The notes beneath the pieces were generated by a model. It did not search any database and had not been told where the DNA came from. It saw only the letters and a program-made list of their open reading frames with translations. Source: a virus. Taken from it: a DNA stretch of 64,000 nt. Positions 60,381 through 64,000 of the stretch are shown one piece after another; position 1 is the stretch's first letter, and each line of letters starts with the position of its first letter. Where the stretch lies: positions 24,601-88,600 of the IMG/VR virus record IMGVR_UViG_3300017963_000229; one strand, written 5' to 3'. The translations under genes and the position numbers were made by a program.

Positions 60381-61219
60381 TTCACCTTGTCCTGAAAGTT
60401 AGTTAATAACAATAAATCGTTTATTGTTATATTATCTCGTGAAACACTTCCTTTTTTCCATTCTTGACTTTTTGGATTAGTAAGTGCTTTGTTAATTTTT
60501 TTATCTTTAACAATTATTTTTTTATCATTCCTTGCCTTAATAACCATCGGCCGCCAGTGTGGCTTTGCTTCTGTCCCTAGCCCAAATTCCATCCTAAGCG
60601 CATTAAATGCAAAATCAGGTATAACTTTTCGTTCATTTTCTTTCATATCCAAATTTTTACCTTTAAAAGTTCTATTTGGAGTAATACCACACAATTTAAG
60701 CATATTATTAATATAAGGCAATTGATCTATTTTTGTTTTTTTAATTAATCCTATCTCTCTCTCTGTCACTCTTCTGTAAATAATTAATGCATCTTTTTCG
60801 TCTGGAAAAAACGGTATAGTATCTAACGTCCACGGACTAAGAGACTCCAACATGTCTAAGCATCTATCCCTTTCAAGATTCTTACCTTTAATCTGTATAT
60901 AGATGATATCTTCATGCTGGTGAATATCTCGGACTGTTTTTTGCTCTAATATAGAAGTGTCTGCCATGATTGTAACAGCAGATTCTTCCTTATTAGCTAA
61001 GTCAACCTTTTTTACTGTTAAGCTATCACGATAATCATCATTTTCTTTAATATTTGGTATTCTGCCTAACAAATAATTATGTCCATTATCAGCAACAATA
61101 TCTAATGAACGATCCATTGCATATTTAAGTCGTTTAGAAAACTCTCTTAAAATTTTAGCACTTTGACTATTTTTTTTTGACTTAGAAACTTTGATCACTA
61201 TTCTATTAGTATAGGACAA
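60377..61219 (-). CDS. Hypothetical neck-region protein
   Basis: 280 residues, read from a TTG at 61219; a GTG at 61198 in the same frame is an alternative. No ATG or clear ribosome site lies upstream. The N-terminus is basic (MSYTNRIVIKVSKSKKNSQS AKILREFSKRLKYAMDRSLD IVADNGHNYLLGRIPNI). The middle holds AVTIMADTSILEQKTVRDIH and the C-terminus a basic region (KARNDKKIIVKDKKINKALT). It is the first minus-strand tail gene in the window; more upstream genes must lie beyond it or be interrupted by block 3. A head-tail joining or tail-completion role is possible. Confidence 0.45.
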   Translation of the reverse strand: MSYTNRIVIKVSKSKKNSQSAKILREFSKRLKYAMDRSLDIVADNGHNYLLGRIPNIKENDDYRDSLTVKKVDLANKEESAVTIMADTSILEQKTVRDIHQHEDIIYIQIKGKNLERDRCLDMLESLSPWTLDTIPFFPDEKDALIIYRRVTEREIGLIKKTKIDQLPYINNMLKLCGITPNRTFKGKNLDMKENERKVIPDFAFNALRMEFGLGTEAKPHWRPMVIKARNDKKIIVKDKKINKALTNPKSQEWKKGSVSRDNITINDLLLLTNFQDKVK

Positions 61220-61258
61220 TTGTTAAATAGCTGTTTTAATATTACTTCTAAAAAAAAA

Positions 61259-61286
61259 TTGACTTTTAAATTTTACATGTGATATT
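61259..61286 (+). promoter_or_regulatory. Candidate promoter of plus-strand block 3
   Basis: TTGACT (61259-61264) and GATATT (61281-61286), 16 bases apart, read right towards the first gene of block 3. It lacks the TATCTTWAAGATA palindrome seen at the other two blocks, so this block may be regulated differently. Confidence 0.5.
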
Positions 61287-61310
61287 AAAAAAACTTTGAA
61301 AGGAAAAACA

Positions 61311-61547
61311 TTGAAACTTGTAAAATTGCCAATCGCTATTGAAGGACCAAAAAGACAATACTTACCTTATGAAATTCATAAAACGTGTGAGAAATGTAAA
61401 GCTAAATTAATTAAAAACTTTAACGATGAATATCTTATGTATCCTGTATCGGGAAAAATATATAAAACGGGTATTTATTGCGAAAATTGTGACAAAGAAT
61501 ATCCGGTAAAGTTAAGGTTTGACTTTCTGTTAGAAATAGTGGAGTAA
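61311..61547 (+). CDS. Zinc-finger-like small protein
   Basis: The start is taken at the TTG at 61311, which has GAAAGGAAA six bases upstream; the earlier TTG at 61296 has no site. The 78-residue product has IHKTCEKCKAKLIKNF and GIYCENCDKEYPVKLRF, two C-x-x-C pairs that probably bind zinc. It is followed at a 3-base distance by the RNA ligase gene. Such small zinc proteins often act as RNA-binding partners; no specific role can be given. Confidence 0.55.
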   Translation: MKLVKLPIAIEGPKRQYLPYEIHKTCEKCKAKLIKNFNDEYLMYPVSGKIYKTGIYCENCDKEYPVKLRFDFLLEIVE

Positions 61548-61550
61548 TAT

Positions 61551-62609
61551 ATGCAGCTAGTAAAATGGATAAGTATAGAACAATTTCACAATCTAAGAAG
61601 AAGTATTAAAAAACGAAAAAAATATATTGAACAGGAATTAGGGCAAAAATACGATTATCCTACCATTAAATACCGTCCTAAAGTCAAACTGGATGGAACG
61701 TGTGGTATTGTTCAGATTGATTCAGAGGGTAATGTTACCGCCCAATCACGAGAACGAATTCTATCTATCGGCAAGGACAATTATGAATTTTGTGCTTGGG
61801 TTACAAAAAATAAATCATATTTTTCCATATTAAATCGTCCACCTGGTTACAAGTTGGTAATTTTCGGGGAATGGTGTGGCCAAGGAATTCAACGAAGAAC
61901 AGCTATATCTAAAATAGGTAAAAAAATTTTCGCCATCTTTGCTATCCAATTAGGTAAGGAAGATGACAATAATTTTAACGAAAACTCCATCCTTTATACA
62001 GATCCTGAAGATATTAATAGTAAATGGTTAAATTATGAAAATATTGATATTAATTTTAATGATATCTTTGTAATTCCATGGTTAACAACCGATTCAATAG
62101 CTCTCAGCTTTGGTAATGAGGATGATTTAAGAAAAAAAGTAGACCTTATTAATGAATTAGTAAATACTGTAGAAGAAAAAGATCCGTGGGTTTTTGAACA
62201 ATTTGGCGTTGAAGGAATTGGAGAAGGAATAGTAATGTATCCTCAAATTTGTCACAGATCTGTCCCACGTGATGAAATTGCCGAACTGATATTTAAAGCA
62301 AAAGGAAAAAAGCATCAAGTTGTTAAACAGGAAAAACCCGCACAAATGGATCCTCAAATTATAAAAAATGCACAAATATTTGCTGAAAAATTTGTTACCG
62401 AAGCACGGTGCGAGCAAGGATTATCGATAGTGTGTCAAGATGGAATTGATATAAAAATGATGGGTCCTTTTTTGAAATGGATTAATAATGATATTTTAAA
62501 AGAATCGACCGATGAGCTTACTACAAACGATCTACCATGGAAACAGGTAAGTAAACAAGTTTCAATAATCGCTCGGAACTGGTACCTGAACAAAGTTAAA
62601 ACAATTTAA
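61551..62609 (+). CDS. RNA ligase, Rnl2-like
   Basis: 352 residues with the nucleotidyltransferase motif set of ATP-dependent RNA ligases: motif I KVKLDGTCG (the K that forms the adenylate), motif III-like KLVIFGEWCGQ, motif IV GEGIVMY and motif V FKAKGKK. This is the T4 Rnl2/RNA_ligase (PF09414) arrangement, without an evident C-terminal OB domain. The C-terminal 100 residues are helical (FAEKFVTEARCEQGLSIVCQ) as in some phage members. It seals nicks in RNA or RNA/DNA duplexes, for example after host anticodon nuclease attack. A GTGGAG ribosome site precedes it. The nucleotidyltransferase at 52137 is a plausible partner. Confidence 0.85.
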   Translation: MQLVKWISIEQFHNLRRSIKKRKKYIEQELGQKYDYPTIKYRPKVKLDGTCGIVQIDSEGNVTAQSRERILSIGKDNYEFCAWVTKNKSYFSILNRPPGYKLVIFGEWCGQGIQRRTAISKIGKKIFAIFAIQLGKEDDNNFNENSILYTDPEDINSKWLNYENIDINFNDIFVIPWLTTDSIALSFGNEDDLRKKVDLINELVNTVEEKDPWVFEQFGVEGIGEGIVMYPQICHRSVPRDEIAELIFKAKGKKHQVVKQEKPAQMDPQIIKNAQIFAEKFVTEARCEQGLSIVCQDGIDIKMMGPFLKWINNDILKESTDELTTNDLPWKQVSKQVSIIARNWYLNKVKTI

Positions 62610-62633
62610 ACGCACATTTAAATATGGTAACCT

Positions 62634-62954
62634 ATGAATTATGTCAAAAATCTTGCAATATATATTGATCGTTTAAAAAATATATTAAATCTAGAAAGAG
62701 ATATAGGTTTAAAAATCCTTAACGATGTTGCAAAAATAGAACAAAAAGTAGACAGACTTGATAAAATAGAACAAAAAGTAGACAGACTTGATGAAATAGA
62801 ACAAAAAGTAGACAGACTTGGAGCAAACATCCAAAACTTAGAAATTAATATAAAAATTGTTTTACCTACTCTTATAAAAAGTTTTGGAATCATATTAATT
62901 ATTATAACAGTTTGCATCAGTATAATACTTCTCATGATTCTAATACTAATTTAA
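62634..62954 (+). CDS. Coiled-coil membrane protein with tandem KIEQKVDRLD repeats
   Basis: 106 residues. Residues about 34-63 repeat a ten-residue unit (KIEQKVDRLD) three times, a perfect heptad-like coiled coil. The C-terminus (LPTLIKSFGIILIIITVCIS and IILLMILILI) is one long hydrophobic membrane helix or helix pair. It resembles small phage membrane or holin-like proteins but with no lysis partner nearby. Topology would be cytoplasmic coiled coil with a C-terminal anchor. Function unknown. Confidence 0.6.
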   Translation: MNYVKNLAIYIDRLKNILNLERDIGLKILNDVAKIEQKVDRLDKIEQKVDRLDEIEQKVDRLGANIQNLEINIKIVLPTLIKSFGIILIIITVCISIILLMILILI

Positions 62955-62974
62955 AAATACAAAAGGATCAAACC

Positions 62975-64000
62975 ATGATAATAGAAGGATACAAATTTTT
63001 CTTAAAAGATTACAAAGCAAAGTACGGTGATTTTCAGTTTAAGGTAGGAGAGAGATATAAGCATGATGGTCCGGTAATTTTATGTAATTCGGGCTTTCAT
63101 TTTTCAAGAGATTTAGAAGATGCATTTCAATATTATAAAGAGGAGGCATATCATTGTTGCAAGGTAGAAGGGGGAGGAGAGATGAAAGAAAGAGATGAAA
63201 ATGAAGGAGAAATAAAAAAGAAAAATGATAAAGTTGTCTGTTCAGAAATATATATCAAAGAGGAATTAGATATTATTAATGTATTAGAAGAGCTAAGCCT
63301 GAACAATGATTGGATTGTTAGGAAGGCAGTAGCAAGGAATCCTAATTGTTCAGCAAAGACACTAGAAAAATTAAGCAAAGATAGTCATTGGGAGATTAGG
63401 AGAGCGGTAGCAGGTAATCCTAATTGTCTGGTAGAGACATTAAAAAAATTAAACGAAGACAGCGACTATGATGTTAGGTTAGCTATAGCAAGGAATCCTA
63501 GCTGTCCGGTGGATATATTAAAAAAGTTAAGTGAAGATAATAATAATGAATTTAAAATGGCAATAGCAAATAATCCTAATTGCCCAACGAATATATTAAA
63601 AAAGTTAAGTGAAGATAATAATAATGATGATATTAGATGGATAGTAGCAAAAAATTCTAATTGCTCAACGAATATATTAAAAAAGTTAAGTAAAGACGAT
63701 AGTTGGAATGTTAGATGGGCAGTAGCAAAAAATCCCAATTGTCCGGTAGGAATCTTAGAAAAGTTAAGTGAAGATAATGATAGTGATGTCAGGAGGGCAG
63801 TAGCAGAAAATCTCAGCTGTTCAACAGAGACTCTAGAAAAATTGAGCAAGAATGGCAGTTGGAATATTAGGAAGGCGGTAGCAGAAAATTCCAATTGTCC
63901 GGTAGGAATCTTAGAAAAGTTAAGCGAAGATGATTATTGTGATGTCAGGAAGGCAGTAGCAGAAAATCCCAATTGTCCAATAGGAACCTTAGAAAAGTTA
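62975..64000 (+). CDS. Second DUF7666/LRV-repeat protein, 3' end off the window
   Basis: The frame from the ATG at 62975 is open to the window end: at least 342 codons. The N-terminus (MIIEGYKFFLKDYKAKYGDF and FKVGERYKHDGPVILCNSGF) matches the 50395 protein almost exactly. From about residue 95 at least nine complete repeats follow with the same NPNCP and LxKLSxD pattern. A repeat unit near 63689-63740 is almost identical in DNA to one near 51072-51115 of the other copy, so units are exchanged or recently copied between the two genes. The same per-repeat cysteine pattern is present. Confidence 0.7.
   Translation, partial: MIIEGYKFFLKDYKAKYGDFQFKVGERYKHDGPVILCNSGFHFSRDLEDAFQYYKEEAYHCCKVEGGGEMKERDENEGEIKKKNDKVVCSEIYIKEELDIINVLEELSLNNDWIVRKAVARNPNCSAKTLEKLSKDSHWEIRRAVAGNPNCLVETLKKLNEDSDYDVRLAIARNPSCPVDILKKLSEDNNNEFKMAIANNPNCPTNILKKLSEDNNNDDIRWIVAKNSNCSTNILKKLSKDDSWNVRWAVAKNPNCPVGILEKLSEDNDSDVRRAVAENLSCSTETLEKLSKNGSWNIRKAVAENSNCPVGILEKLSEDDYCDVRKAVAENPNCPIGTLEKL

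Noticed and set aside
1-64000. tRNA, rRNA, integrase, transposase or capsid genes
   Set aside because: No tRNA cloverleaf, rRNA sequence or matching protein motif was seen.

Overview
The window is part of the genome of a contractile-tailed (myovirus-type) phage, or of a prophage or contractile injection particle built on the same plan. The evidence is an almost continuous minus-strand tail operon containing a tail sheath protein, two tail-tube-like proteins, a tail assembly chaperone with a -1 frameshift extension, a 1986-residue tape measure, a LysM/gp53-like hub protein, a gpD/gp27-like hub, a gpV/gp5-like spike, a gp25-like wedge protein, a baseplate J protein, a gpI-like protein, and then a long run of fibre and lectin-like proteins. 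The DNA is A+T-rich (about one third G+C by eye), genes are tightly packed with short overlaps, and many starts have AGGAG-type ribosome sites, so the host is a bacterium. I cannot name it. No capsid, terminase, polymerase, tRNA or rRNA gene is visible. The long tape measure and the many accessory genes suggest a large genome.

Layout, read in the direction of minus-strand transcription (right to left). 61219-58643: four small neck, tail-completion or unknown proteins. 58630-54013: sheath, a terminator, tube, an inserted accessory gene and a second tube-like gene with a hydrophobic insert. 53970-53065: a GNAT-fold protein. 48066-46866: a ribbon-helix-helix protein and the frameshifted chaperone. 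44360-35665: tape measure and central hub/spike. 35647-28295: small accessory proteins, a beta-helix protein with a Thr-Glu-Pro repeat linker, a HAD-like protein, a four-member tandem family of small proteins and an ART-like protein. 28182-24126: wedge gp25, J, a small structural protein and gpI. 24076-17478: a BRO-N protein, a large discoidin-like protein, a four-member paralogous family and a Dam-type methylase. 17475-1: a duplicated pair (lectin-like structural protein plus WC-motif protein), an Ig-like protein, a zinc metalloprotease and three modular fibres, the last running off the left edge.

Three blocks of plus-strand genes interrupt this operon: 46079-46774, 48271-53030 and 61311 to the right edge. 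Each has a sigma70-like promoter of its own, and the first two promoters share an extended sequence with a TATCTTWAAGATA palindrome, so they look like independently transcribed morons. They carry a ribbon-helix-helix regulator, a conserved phage protein trio including a YcgL/RlaP-like nucleotidyltransferase, an Rnl2-like RNA ligase (a plausible RNA-repair pair), and two copies of a DUF7666-like protein with a long array of 26-residue LRV-type repeats. The first block starts with an unusually structured RNA leader whose two hairpin loops are perfectly complementary over 8 bases.

The most unusual features are that structured leader (45925-46046), the DUF7666/LRV family with one cysteine in nearly every repeat (two large copies plus a truncated third), the repeat-rich 1.7 kb divergent intergenic region (44361-46078), and several insertion scars showing that accessory genes move in and out of this tail operon.
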